Of a DNA stretch of 7,650 nucleotides, positions 1-7,295 are shown piece by piece. Position 1 is the stretch's first letter, and every line of letters starts with the position of its first letter. The DNA is from a bacterium (GTDB lineage: Bacteria; Bacteroidota; Ignavibacteria; Kapaibacteriales; Kapaibacteriaceae): assembly GCA_020050895.1 (NCBI GenBank), contig JAGVJW010000135.1, positions 1-7,650 of the forward strand. The letters are read 5' to 3'. The translations under genes and the position numbers were made by a program. Below the pieces are notes generated by a model that was given only the letters and a program-made list of their open reading frames with translations, was not told the DNA's origin and did no database searches.

Positions 1-986
1 GCTTTATCTGCAGGACTGTTGCCTGCAATCAGCGTTACCAGAATGCCTTCTGTTTTTTCGAGATCATAATACTCAGCCACTTCCTGGTTGATTTCCTGCA
101 AACGCATTCCCGTCCAAAAGTTCCGTTCGATTTTGCCATCTTCTTTCAGCCGCTTAACAATGCTGTTTACCCGATTGATTGGGATGGCAAATCCAATACC
201 AATGGAGCCTGCACCACGTGAGCTCTGTGCCGTTGAATAGATAACGGTGTTAATGCCGATGACTTCACCCTCGGCATTAACCAGTGGACCACCGCTATTG
301 CCTGATGAAATAGCTGCATCTGTTTGAATCATCCCTTTATACACTCGCTCCTCGCCAATGTAATCGGGTTGGGTAAAGTTAACGCCAGTATTGCTGACAA
401 CACCAACGGTTACTGTTGGTTTTGCATTGTTATCAAACAACCCAAATGGGTTTCCAAATGCAATAGTCCATTCTCCCACGATTACTTCCTCGCTATTAGC
501 CAGCTCCAAGTATGGAAGGTTAACTCCATCGATTTTCAGTAGTGCCACATCCGAAACGGCATCACTGCCCACAACCTTCGCATCGAATTTCTTACCATCG
601 GTCATGGTAATCACAACCTTGGAAGCCTTGCCGGCAACATGATCGTTGGTTAGCACATATCCATCTCTGGAAATAATGAAACCCGATCCCACACCATGAA
701 CGTTGAACCGCTGAACGTATTCCCGCCTACGCAGGAATTGCTGAAAAAATGGATCATCAGCAAATGGGTCTCGATACACTTGCTCTCGAATCTCAGTAAC
801 GTTGATACCAACAACGGCGGAAGAGCATTTAGCAACAGCCCGCGTTATTGCGTTCTGCCGTCCCTGCGAGACGTCGTCTCTGCCAGACGCGCCCTGCATC
901 CCGCGCAATTCCGGCAGCGCCAGCGGGTGAGCTAAAAAAACCATCGCTATGGCGGAAGCAACATTTTTTAAAGTTTTGGTAAGCAT
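1..986 (-). CDS. HtrA/DegP-family (S1C) envelope serine protease, N-terminal 328 residues, C-terminus beyond the window
   Basis: Translating the minus strand from the ATG at 984-986 gives one open frame to the window edge. Residues 1-23 look like a Sec signal peptide (Lys4 and Lys7, a hydrophobic core, then PLA before the likely cleavage point), so the protein should act in the periplasm. The trypsin-like domain carries the full triad: His116 in VLTNDHV, Asp146 in SDVALLKI and Ser231 in SGNSGGPL. IAFGNPFGL (175-183) and IGFAIPINRV (264-273) are further HtrA signatures. A PDZ domain begins at about residue 290 (WTGMRLQEI) and is cut by the edge, so the number of PDZ domains is unknown. HtrA proteins degrade or refold misfolded envelope proteins. 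The residue before the catalytic His is Asp, where Asn is common. I see no clear ribosome binding site. The gene is divergent from priA. The family assignment is firm, but DegP, DegQ and DegS types cannot be told apart from this part. Confidence 0.95.
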   Translation of the reverse strand, partial: MLTKTLKNVASAIAMVFLAHPLALPELRGMQGASGRDDVSQGRQNAITRAVAKCSSAVVGINVTEIREQVYRDPFADDPFFQQFLRRREYVQRFNVHGVGSGFIISRDGYVLTNDHVAGKASKVVITMTDGKKFDAKVVGSDAVSDVALLKIDGVNLPYLELANSEEVIVGEWTIAFGNPFGLFDNNAKPTVTVGVVSNTGVNFTQPDYIGEERVYKGMIQTDAAISSGNSGGPLVNAEGEVIGINTVIYSTAQSSRGAGSIGIGFAIPINRVNSIVKRLKEDGKIERNFWTGMRLQEINQEVAEYYDLEKTEGILVTLIAGNSPADK

Positions 987-1063
987 GGTTGGGCAGGTCG
1001 ATTTGTCTTGCAAATTATTGCGAATCATTTGAACGATACTCTGCCTCATACATTTGTTCGATC
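987..1063. promoter_or_regulatory. Divergent promoter region between htrA-like gene and priA
   Basis: These 77 bp separate two divergent start codons, so promoters for both genes should lie here or just inside the coding regions. On the plus strand, TTTG at 1028-1031 and TACATTTG at 1049-1056, 17 bp apart, match the Bacteroidota housekeeping promoter pattern (TTTG, 17-23 bp, TAnnTTTG). Transcription from this site would begin within a few bases of the priA ATG at 1064, giving a nearly leaderless message. On the minus strand I see only an imperfect TAATTTG-type element and no good upstream partner. The call rests on a short consensus match and is tentative. Confidence 0.4.
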
Positions 1064-3568
1064 ATGCAGACTGCATACTACCGTGTTGCTCTTCCGATTC
1101 CGCGTTCAAGCCCCCTAACATATCTCTCCTCTCAAAAAATTAGGGTAGGCTCACGGGTATTGGTTCCGTTGGGCCGTCGCATCATAACTGGAACGGTTGT
1201 GGGCATTAATGCTGAAGAATATCGTGGCGCTAAAGAAATTCAGGAAGTTCTCGACGATGTACCTGCGTTTCCCGCAACCATACTCGAACTAACTCGCAGG
1301 ATTGGTGAGTACTACCTGTGTTCGTGGGGCGAAGTAATCGATGCAGCATTGCCCACAGGACTTTCTCCATCGAGTGTTGTACGCATAACTCTGGTGAAAT
1401 CTGCAGACAAGCTTGAACTGGAGGAGATGGCAAGGAAGGCGCCGAAACGAGCTGAGCTGCTGAGAGTGCTCGATAATCATCCCGAAGACGTTACCATAGA
1501 CTACTTGCAAAAACAATTAAACAGTACAACAATCTCGTATCAAATAGATGCACTTCAGCGTTTGGGCTACATCACTGTTCAGACAGAAATTGAGCGCGAC
1601 CGCACCGTTCGCTTAGTACGTGCTGTGTCGGTTGCAGAAGCTCTCGCAACCAACGAAGAATTGATCAAACAGACTCTCGATGTACTCGATGCCCGCGCTC
1701 CTAAACAAAGCCTTGTTCTGGGCCAGCTCTACCTTGCCTATCATCGCAGGGAAGGTCCCGTTCAGGTGCAACACCTACATAAAGAATTGGGTGTGAGTGT
1801 TGCAGTAATAGATGCTCTTATTGATAAGGGGCTAGCAGTGGAAAGCACCGTGCATCGGCAGCCGACGGAAAATGTTGTTGAATTTCCCTTGCTAACAATT
1901 GATGAACGGAATATTGAACTTACGGGTGAACAACACAAGGTAGTTGCTTCAATCACCGAAGGACTGGGCACGTTCTCTCCCTTCGTGTTAGAGGGAATCA
2001 CTGGCTCGGGAAAGACAGTAATCTATCAGCGCATCATGAATGCTGTGCTCGGTAAGAATAAAACATGTTTAATGCTTGTCCCTGAAATATCCCTCACTCC
2101 TCAATTGCAAGATCGGTTCAAAGCTGTTTTTGGCGATAAGATTGCAGTGCTTCACTCCGGCATGGCCGTGAGCGAGCGAGTGAACACGTGGCGGCGCATT
2201 CGCCAGGGTGAACTAGCAATTGTCATCGGCGCACGGTCTTCAATATTTGCACCATTGGAGAACGTTGGTGTAATAATCGTCGACGAGGAACACGAGCCGT
2301 CATACAAGCAGAACGATCCGTCACCAAGATATAGCGGCAGAGACGCAGCAATAATGCGGGCACAACTGGAGCAATGTCCAGTAATCCTGGGATCGGCCAC
2401 ACCTTCGCTCGAGAGCATATATAACGCAGAAATAAAAAACTTTAGGAAGGTCTCTCTAACGCAGCGCATTGATGGGGCAACCCTTCCGCAGATTGAACTA
2501 GTTGACATGCGTGAAGAGCGTCGGACAGGAAACGCATTCGGTACTATTTCCGCGAGTTTGCTCGATGCAATTATTGACCGTGTCGGGAAAAAAGAAGGCA
2601 CAATTCTATTTCTCAACAGACGGGGCTATGCCGTTCAAATGCAGTGCCAGGACTGTGGCACCGTGCCTCAGTGCCCTAACTGCGATGTATCATTAACATG
2701 GCACAAGGCAACAGGCATGCTTAAGTGTCATTACTGTGGTCACACCGAACGAGCCCGAACTGTTTGTACAACGTGCGGTGGTGTTGATTTAACTGAAAGT
2801 GGAATTGGCACTCAACGCATTGAGGAAGACGTTAACAAAGCGCTTGCTACGGCACTTCCGGGAGTGAAGGTTGCTGTGGAGCGTATGGACACCGACACCA
2901 CACGCAGACGAGGTGCACATCGTAACATTCTCACACGGTTCATCGAAGGCAGGGTTGATGTTCTCATTGGAACTCAGATGGTTTCCAAAGGTCTCGATAT
3001 TCCAAGAGTCACGCTTGTTGGAGTTGTTAATGCCGATCAGTCTCTATATCAAAATGATTTTAGAGCGCACGAACGAACTGCCCAATTGCTAATTCAGGTT
3101 TCGGGCCGTGCCGGCAGGGCTGCTTCACATCCTGGACGTGTTATCATCCAGACATCGTCTCCCGAACATCCCGTCATTCAGGCAGTAATAACTAATTCGC
3201 AAGAGGAATGGCGCAATAATGAGCTCGAATTGCGAAGAGAGCTTTTGTATCCTCCCTATTCCAGGTTCATCGTAATTCAATTTAGTGGCTCAGATCAGGC
3301 GCACGTAGAACATGCTGCCACAGTAATATCAAAACTTCTGCCGGCAAACGATCCTGCCCTTTTATGCTATCCGCCGCAATTGCCCCCTATCCCTCGAATA
3401 CGGAATCGGTTCCGAAGAGTTATCGTGATTAAGAATCCCAAGGCAGTCGATCCCTCAGGATCGGCCTGCCGCTCAGTTTTGAATGCAGTTATTTCGGCAT
3501 ATTTCGAATCGTATGCTTCATCGGCTGTGCGAGTCTCCGTCGACGTTGATGCATCCGGCACACTTTGA
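1064..3568 (+). CDS. priA: Primosomal protein N' (replication-restart DNA helicase PriA)
   Basis: PriA recognises stalled or repaired replication forks, unwinds DNA 3' to 5' and starts reassembly of the replisome in the cytoplasm. The 834-residue product has the N-terminal fork-binding domain (it starts YYRVALPIP, as PriA proteins do), then the helicase core: Walker A GITGSGKT with Lys317, Walker B DEEH at 407-410, GSATPS of motif III, GTQMVSKGLDIP from 636 and QVSGRAGR at 678-685. Eight cysteines that bind two zinc ions lie between the helicase lobes (C528, C531, C537, C540, C555, C558, C568, C571). The protein is about 100 residues longer than E. coli PriA, with most of the extra length before Walker A. 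I chose the ATG at 1064 because the PriA homology starts there; the frame is open back to a TTG at 989, but that adds 25 unrelated residues. All key motifs are intact. purT follows after 45 bp. Confidence 0.97.
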   Translation: MQTAYYRVALPIPRSSPLTYLSSQKIRVGSRVLVPLGRRIITGTVVGINAEEYRGAKEIQEVLDDVPAFPATILELTRRIGEYYLCSWGEVIDAALPTGLSPSSVVRITLVKSADKLELEEMARKAPKRAELLRVLDNHPEDVTIDYLQKQLNSTTISYQIDALQRLGYITVQTEIERDRTVRLVRAVSVAEALATNEELIKQTLDVLDARAPKQSLVLGQLYLAYHRREGPVQVQHLHKELGVSVAVIDALIDKGLAVESTVHRQPTENVVEFPLLTIDERNIELTGEQHKVVASITEGLGTFSPFVLEGITGSGKTVIYQRIMNAVLGKNKTCLMLVPEISLTPQLQDRFKAVFGDKIAVLHSGMAVSERVNTWRRIRQGELAIVIGARSSIFAPLENVGVIIVDEEHEPSYKQNDPSPRYSGRDAAIMRAQLEQCPVILGSATPSLESIYNAEIKNFRKVSLTQRIDGATLPQIELVDMREERRTGNAFGTISASLLDAIIDRVGKKEGTILFLNRRGYAVQMQCQDCGTVPQCPNCDVSLTWHKATGMLKCHYCGHTERARTVCTTCGGVDLTESGIGTQRIEEDVNKALATALPGVKVAVERMDTDTTRRRGAHRNILTRFIEGRVDVLIGTQMVSKGLDIPRVTLVGVVNADQSLYQNDFRAHERTAQLLIQVSGRAGRAASHPGRVIIQTSSPEHPVIQAVITNSQEEWRNNELELRRELLYPPYSRFIVIQFSGSDQAHVEHAATVISKLLPANDPALLCYPPQLPPIPRIRNRFRRVIVIKNPKAVDPSGSACRSVLNAVISAYFESYASSAVRVSVDVDASGTL

Positions 3569-3613
3569 CTGTTCCAGTCGGTACCATCTATCATTCACTA
3601 AATTTATTGATCA

Positions 3614-4804
3614 ATGAAGAAAATATTGCTGCTTGGTAGTGGAGAGCTTGGAAAGGAATTCGTTATTGCAGTTAAGCGGTACGGTCATCACGTTGTTGCA
3701 GTCGACTCCTATCACGGTGCGCCGGCAATGCAGGTTGCCGACGAATCACGAGTGATTTCGATGCTCGACGGCCCTACGCTTGATGCTGTGGTTCTGGAAG
3801 TTGAACCAGACATCATTGTGCCGGAAATCGAAGCGATACGAACCGAGCGACTATTTGAATACGAGAACAGAGGGATTCATGTGGTTCCAAGTGCAAGAGC
3901 AGTTAACATGACGATGAACAGAAAAGCAATCCGGGATCTCGCCGCCTCTGAGCTCAAGTTGAAGACAGCGCGTTACATGTATGCGCAGACCAAACAAGAA
4001 TTTATTGATGCCGTACAGCAAATTGGGATTCCCTGCGTTGTAAAACCGCTAATGTCTTCGAGTGGTAAGGGCCAGAGCATGGTGCGTACTGCAGCAGATG
4101 TTCAGCATGCCTGGGAATATGCATTGGAAGGCTCGCGTGGCGATGTTCGAGAAATGATCGTTGAGGAATTCATACCGTTCGAATCAGAGATAACATTGCT
4201 AACCGTTACTCAGCTAAATGGCCCCACACTTTTTTGTCCTCCCATAGGCCACCGTCAGGAACGCGGCGATTATCAGGAGTCATGGATGCCGCATGACATG
4301 CCCCCTTCACTACTTAAAAAAGCGCAGGGAATGGCCAAGTCAGTCACTGACTCGTTAACCGGTGCAGGTATATGGGGCGTGGAGTTCTTCCTTACGCATG
4401 ATGACGTGTATTTCAGCGAGCTTTCTCCACGCCCACACGACACAGGCATGGTTACACTCTGTGGCAGTACAAATCTCAATGAATTCGAACTTCATGCGCG
4501 GGCAGTTCTCGGTTATCCAATACCAGAAATATCGTTACAAAAAGCTGGTGCATCTGCAGTTATTCTGGCCGATTCTGCAAGCTCTGTTGAACCAGACTAC
4601 ACAGGATTCGAAAAGGCTCTCATTAGTCCGAATGTCGAGATTCGAATCTTCGGTAAACCATCGGCACATAAATTCCGCCGTATGGGTGTTGCCCTCGCAT
4701 CTGAACAGGTTCGTGAGTCAGATGGATATCGGGAATCGGTTGAAAGGCTCAGAACGCTTGCCCGTAATGCTTCAGACAGCATTAGAATCCATTATTTGGA
4801 TTGA
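3614..4804 (+). CDS. purT: Formate-dependent phosphoribosylglycinamide formyltransferase (GAR transformylase 2)
   Basis: PurT makes formyl-GAR from GAR, formate and ATP, the third step of purine synthesis, as a folate-independent alternative to PurN. The 396-residue length matches the family (E. coli PurT has 392). It is an ATP-grasp enzyme: the N-terminal Rossmann-like part opens with LLGSGELGKE (6-15), PEIEAI (70-75) fits the GAR-binding segment, SSSGKGQS (148-155) is the ATP-grasp loop, and Glu257 (GVEFF) and Glu269 (FSELSPRPHDTGMVTL) fit the metal and ATP site. The C-terminal stretch around FGKPSAHKFRRMGVAL (346-361) is also typical. The start is the ATG after an A/T-rich leader with no Shine-Dalgarno sequence. 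No other purine genes are in view. It may be co-transcribed with priA, since the gap is only 45 bp and I see no terminator there. Confidence 0.97.
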   Translation: MKKILLLGSGELGKEFVIAVKRYGHHVVAVDSYHGAPAMQVADESRVISMLDGPTLDAVVLEVEPDIIVPEIEAIRTERLFEYENRGIHVVPSARAVNMTMNRKAIRDLAASELKLKTARYMYAQTKQEFIDAVQQIGIPCVVKPLMSSSGKGQSMVRTAADVQHAWEYALEGSRGDVREMIVEEFIPFESEITLLTVTQLNGPTLFCPPIGHRQERGDYQESWMPHDMPPSLLKKAQGMAKSVTDSLTGAGIWGVEFFLTHDDVYFSELSPRPHDTGMVTLCGSTNLNEFELHARAVLGYPIPEISLQKAGASAVILADSASSVEPDYTGFEKALISPNVEIRIFGKPSAHKFRRMGVALASEQVRESDGYRESVERLRTLARNASDSIRIHYLD

Positions 4805-4841
4805 GATGAAACTTTTCAGATAGTACAGACACCTACGCCGA

Positions 4842-4868
4842 GTTGCGCAACCTGTTTGTTAACCAAAC
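4842..4868. promoter_or_regulatory. Two adjacent inverted repeats just before the sigma factor gene (possible operator)
   Basis: GTTGCGCAAC at 4842-4851 is a perfect 10-bp palindrome. Two bases later comes GTTTG-TTAAC-CAAAC at 4854-4868, a 5-bp inverted repeat with a 5-bp spacer that itself overlaps GTTAAC. Both lie within 33 bp of the sigma factor ATG at 4875 and share a GTT...AAC outline. This position suits a repressor or autoregulatory site, or a structure in the mRNA leader. No protein can be assigned, and short palindromes do arise by chance. Confidence 0.3.
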
Positions 4869-4874
4869 TCAACA

Positions 4875-5447
4875 ATGCATCCGGACAGTTTGTCAGAACA
4901 ATTTCTAATTCTGTTGGAACCGCATCGAGACGCATTGTGGCGATTCGTGAGGTCGATGGTACGCACAAAACACGATGCTGAAGATGTTGTTTCTGAATGT
5001 GTTCTCGTAGCATTTGAACGTTTTGAAAAACTCAGGGATCACCAGGCATTCGCATCGTACCTGTTTACCATTGCAAGCAGAATTGTTAAACGAAGACGGT
5101 GGCGTCGCAGATTGTTTCAAGAGATGGATCCGGGTGCCGATGACTTGATTGAAATTGAAACATCGACTCAGGAGATATTAACGGATGTTAGTATTCTTAG
5201 GAGTGTTCTTGTAAAACTTCCGCAGAAAACACGTGAAGCAATCATCATGTTTGAAATCAACGGTTTTAGCATCGAGGAAATACGGGTAGTTCAGGGCGGG
5301 ACGGTATCGGGCGTAAAATCCAGACTAAAGCGAGGTCGGGAACGATTAACGAGATTACTTGAGACCAGGACACACCCGGATGTAACCATCGAATCGCAAC
5401 AATCTGTACAACCTCAATCACTTATTCATCCAAAAACGGTACTCTGA
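4875..5447 (+). CDS. ECF-type RNA polymerase sigma factor (sigma-70 family)
   Basis: This 190-residue protein has the two-domain layout of extracytoplasmic function sigma factors, which direct RNA polymerase to a small regulon in response to envelope or surface signals. Residues 12-80 fit sigma region 2 (AEDVVSECVLVAFERF at 35-50, then FASYLFTIASRIV, ending in a strongly basic run at 69-79 that would contact DNA or polymerase). After a short acidic linker, residues 105-163 fit region 4, with KLPQKTREAI, GFSIEEIR and the helix-turn-helix end GVKSRLKRGRERL. A polar tail of about 25 residues (165-190) falls outside the usual domains. The start ATG at 4875 has an A-rich leader without a Shine-Dalgarno sequence. 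Two inverted repeats lie just upstream. Only 2 bp separate its stop from the next gene, so the two are almost certainly co-transcribed and probably translationally coupled. Its regulon cannot be read from this window. Confidence 0.92.
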   Translation: MHPDSLSEQFLILLEPHRDALWRFVRSMVRTKHDAEDVVSECVLVAFERFEKLRDHQAFASYLFTIASRIVKRRRWRRRLFQEMDPGADDLIEIETSTQEILTDVSILRSVLVKLPQKTREAIIMFEINGFSIEEIRVVQGGTVSGVKSRLKRGRERLTRLLETRTHPDVTIESQQSVQPQSLIHPKTVL

Positions 5448-5449
5448 AC

Positions 5450-7102
5450 ATGTCCTCCAAGCAAACATTAGACTCACTCTTTGAATCTGCTAAAGCTGAG
5501 AGATCCCCCGTTACCGCAGAGGATGTTAGCAACATCCTACACAGCGATTCTAAGCATGTAACACCTAAACGTACAGCTAGGAAATTGTTTATGTCACCAA
5601 TTATTCTCATACCATCGCTGGCAGCACTGGCAGTTGCAGTAGGTGTGACTTCCATGATACTTCGGAATAAATCGGAGGTAGGCACGAACGCTGTCTTGTC
5701 TTCCAGCGTCAGTTTTCCGTCAAACATCGACGAAAACAAGTCAGGTACAGGCGAATCTGCAAGTGAACACCGCATCGACGATGAAAATACTCAGCATGTA
5801 CAATTCGCCCCGATTGGTGGAGCGACAGATCAGATTTTGTTCTTTGCGCTCCGATGTGATGATGCAGTGGAATCATCTCTTTCGATTCGGCAACAATCGC
5901 TCCCGTTGATTTATGCCGGATTGTTTGAGTCGGACAGTTTAAAATCATGCCCTGACGATTCTAAGCAGCAGCACGTTAAACTCTGTTTCTATCGCGATGA
6001 TCGTCCAGATGAAGTTGTCTTTATGGACCGCCCAGGACCTCTCCCTGTAATGTTTACATCATCAACTGGCAGGGGGCGTGTAATCGGTTCAATGTCTGCA
6101 CGAACAATCGATGCTAACATGCTAATTCCCGTTGCCAGCCAAATGCCTAACGATGATGTAGTGATGTGGTATCAGCCTGACAAAGCATTCATGAATTCAT
6201 TGCCGGATTCCATCGAGAAGGATTTACGCGACATCATTGAGATGGAAGTCAGGATTGAACATGATAACGGGAAGCTGAAAATATTTCACCGTGAACGTAA
6301 TTCCGATGGAAGCATTAAAGTTGAGGAGACAAATGAGATCAACATGGATTCTTTAGTGCAAAAGTTAAACATAGGCTCAGCATTGCAAAGCCTGAATTTA
6401 GACTCAACATATAACAGCAGACACATCGATTCAATATTTAAGATTCTCAATTTTGATTCCGTTATGAATTCAACTGATTTACGTTTGGATTCCATCCACT
6501 CAATGTTTAAAACTCTCAATTTTGATTCAGTTATGAATTCTACTCATATAGCTTTGGATTCAGTAGCCACCAGTCTAAAACAACTAAAAGATTTGAATAT
6601 CTATTTTAGGAGGATAGACTCTGTTGATGGATTCGACTCCATTCAGGGGCAGATTGAAGTAAGGCAGTTGAGGATACCAGCATCACATACGGAGCGGGTC
6701 AATAAGCACCTTCTCAAACTCCCCAATCAAATTCACAAAAGTGAAATTGTACTAGTGTATCGAAAGGAAAAGAGTCCAGCCGATGCATCATCAGTTCATC
6801 AGCCTGCATTGCAAGAGTCCCGAACGTCGGAAGGAGCTTTAAGCTACAGTCGCGTGTATCCAAACCCAACAGCTGATAGAGGAGCTACCATTGCCTACAA
6901 GTTGACTGCCAGCCGTTTACTCAATCTTTCTCTGTTTGATTTGTCCGGCACTAAACTTGCAGACCTGGCATCAAATGTCCGCCGCAGTTCAGGCGAAGGT
7001 CAGATTGCGTTCACACTAACCAACATTCCATCGGGCATGTACCTTGTAATACTGACTACCGATAAGAATGAGAGAGTAGTCCACAGGCTTATTGTTCAGT
7101 AA
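5450..7102 (+). CDS. Single-pass membrane or exported protein with T9SS type A C-terminal sorting domain; candidate partner (anti-sigma-like) of the upstream sigma factor
   Basis: The 550-residue product starts with a hydrophilic 46-residue segment (LDSLFESAKAERSPVTAEDV near its start), then one hydrophobic stretch at about 47-71. This layout is like single-pass anti-sigma factors, with a cytosolic N-terminus able to hold the sigma factor, but I see no recognised anti-sigma domain such as a zinc-binding one. Residues 72-460 match nothing I know. They include three cysteines (136, 167, 179), an acidic region and, at about 299-398, repeated hydrophobic-Asp-Ser motifs with a 23-residue tandem repeat. 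Residues 466-550 are a clear T9SS type A sorting domain: VYPNPT (469-474), LSLFDLSGTKLADL (493-506), IPSGMYLVIL (526-535) and a final RLIVQ. Such tails direct proteins through the outer membrane to the surface. The combination is odd, because a protein held in the inner membrane could not take that route unless residues 47-71 act as a signal peptide or the chain is cut. Function unknown. Confidence 0.85.
   Translation: MSSKQTLDSLFESAKAERSPVTAEDVSNILHSDSKHVTPKRTARKLFMSPIILIPSLAALAVAVGVTSMILRNKSEVGTNAVLSSSVSFPSNIDENKSGTGESASEHRIDDENTQHVQFAPIGGATDQILFFALRCDDAVESSLSIRQQSLPLIYAGLFESDSLKSCPDDSKQQHVKLCFYRDDRPDEVVFMDRPGPLPVMFTSSTGRGRVIGSMSARTIDANMLIPVASQMPNDDVVMWYQPDKAFMNSLPDSIEKDLRDIIEMEVRIEHDNGKLKIFHRERNSDGSIKVEETNEINMDSLVQKLNIGSALQSLNLDSTYNSRHIDSIFKILNFDSVMNSTDLRLDSIHSMFKTLNFDSVMNSTHIALDSVATSLKQLKDLNIYFRRIDSVDGFDSIQGQIEVRQLRIPASHTERVNKHLLKLPNQIHKSEIVLVYRKEKSPADASSVHQPALQESRTSEGALSYSRVYPNPTADRGATIAYKLTASRLLNLSLFDLSGTKLADLASNVRRSSGEGQIAFTLTNIPSGMYLVILTTDKNERVVHRLIVQ
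6431..6568 (+). repeat. Two-copy 69-bp tandem repeat inside the T9SS-tail gene
   Basis: The segments 6431-6499 and 6500-6568 align without gaps at about 80 percent by hand count. The best-conserved core encodes LNFDSVMNST, seen at residues 333-342 and again at 356-365. The period is exactly 23 codons, so the frame is kept. Weaker relatives lie upstream (LNLDSTYNS from residue 315), which suggests growth by in-frame duplication. Confidence 0.85.
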
Positions 7103-7123
7103 CAGACAGCAGTGCTTCTGTTT
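7101..7123 (+). terminator. Hairpin overlapping the stop codon of the T9SS-tail gene (weak terminator candidate)
   Basis: AACAGACAGCA at 7101-7111 pairs with TGCTTCTGTTT at 7113-7123, leaving C7107 bulged and a very tight loop. About nine pairs form once the apex opens. The following bases (GAGCTTTCTC) are not a good T run, so it may be a partial terminator, a 3' stabilising structure, or chance. Confidence 0.3.
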
Positions 7124-7295
7124 GAGCTTTCTCTAAGGATTCCTGTTACCTTACAAATACAACTCTGAACGTGTAGCAGAACATACCTTCCACATCGCAT
7201 ATTGTGGTATGAAATTATTTCATCTTTTTGTTGAATAAAGAATCAAATTGTAACGGGCGGTTGCACCCATTCCGTCGCGATCTAAATAGATTTAG
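7103..7295. other. Convergent intergenic gap
   Basis: This 193-bp stretch lies between the stop codons of two convergent genes. Apart from the two hairpins given separately, it holds a small inverted repeat, CTAAAT-AG-ATTTAG at 7282-7295, directly after the stop codon of the minus-strand gene; no T run follows it on that strand. I see no coding sequence, tRNA or other recognisable RNA here. Confidence 0.7.
7182..7229 (+). terminator. Probable rho-independent-type terminator in the convergent gap
   Basis: ATGAAAT-T-ATTTCAT at 7209-7223 is a perfect 7-bp inverted repeat followed by CTTTTT at 7224-7229, the layout of an intrinsic terminator for plus-strand transcripts, though the stem is rich in A and T and so weak. 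A second structure overlaps its left side: CATACC and CACA (7182-7194, with TTC bulged out) can pair with TGTGGTATG (7203-7211). It would end the sigma factor transcript before the convergent gene on the other strand. Confidence 0.5.

Noticed and set aside
324..935. Plus-strand open frames across the left end
   Set aside because: They are antisense to the protease gene, whose minus-strand frame carries the full catalytic triad, so they are shadows.
989..1063. An extended priA start at the TTG at 989
   Set aside because: It would add 25 residues with no PriA resemblance and fill the whole divergent promoter space. The known PriA N-terminal pattern begins right at the ATG at 1064.
2152..2616. 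Long open frame antisense to the priA helicase core
   Set aside because: It lies wholly within an intact, motif-rich priA, its translation resembles no protein, and its length is explained by the codon pattern of the real gene.
3569..3613. A separate promoter for purT in the 45-bp gap
   Set aside because: TAAATTTA at 3599-3606 is close to TAnnTTTG, but the nearest upstream TTTG is 31 bp away, too far for the usual spacing. Not enough to call.
4362..4823. Open frame of about 150 codons overlapping the end of purT in another plus frame
   Set aside because: PurT is complete and normal in its own frame through this region. The alternative translation has no recognisable motif.
6431..6568. Tandem repeat considered as a CRISPR or mobile-element trace
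   Set aside because: There are only two direct copies without spacers, in frame inside a coding region with a 23-codon period. This is a protein-level repeat.
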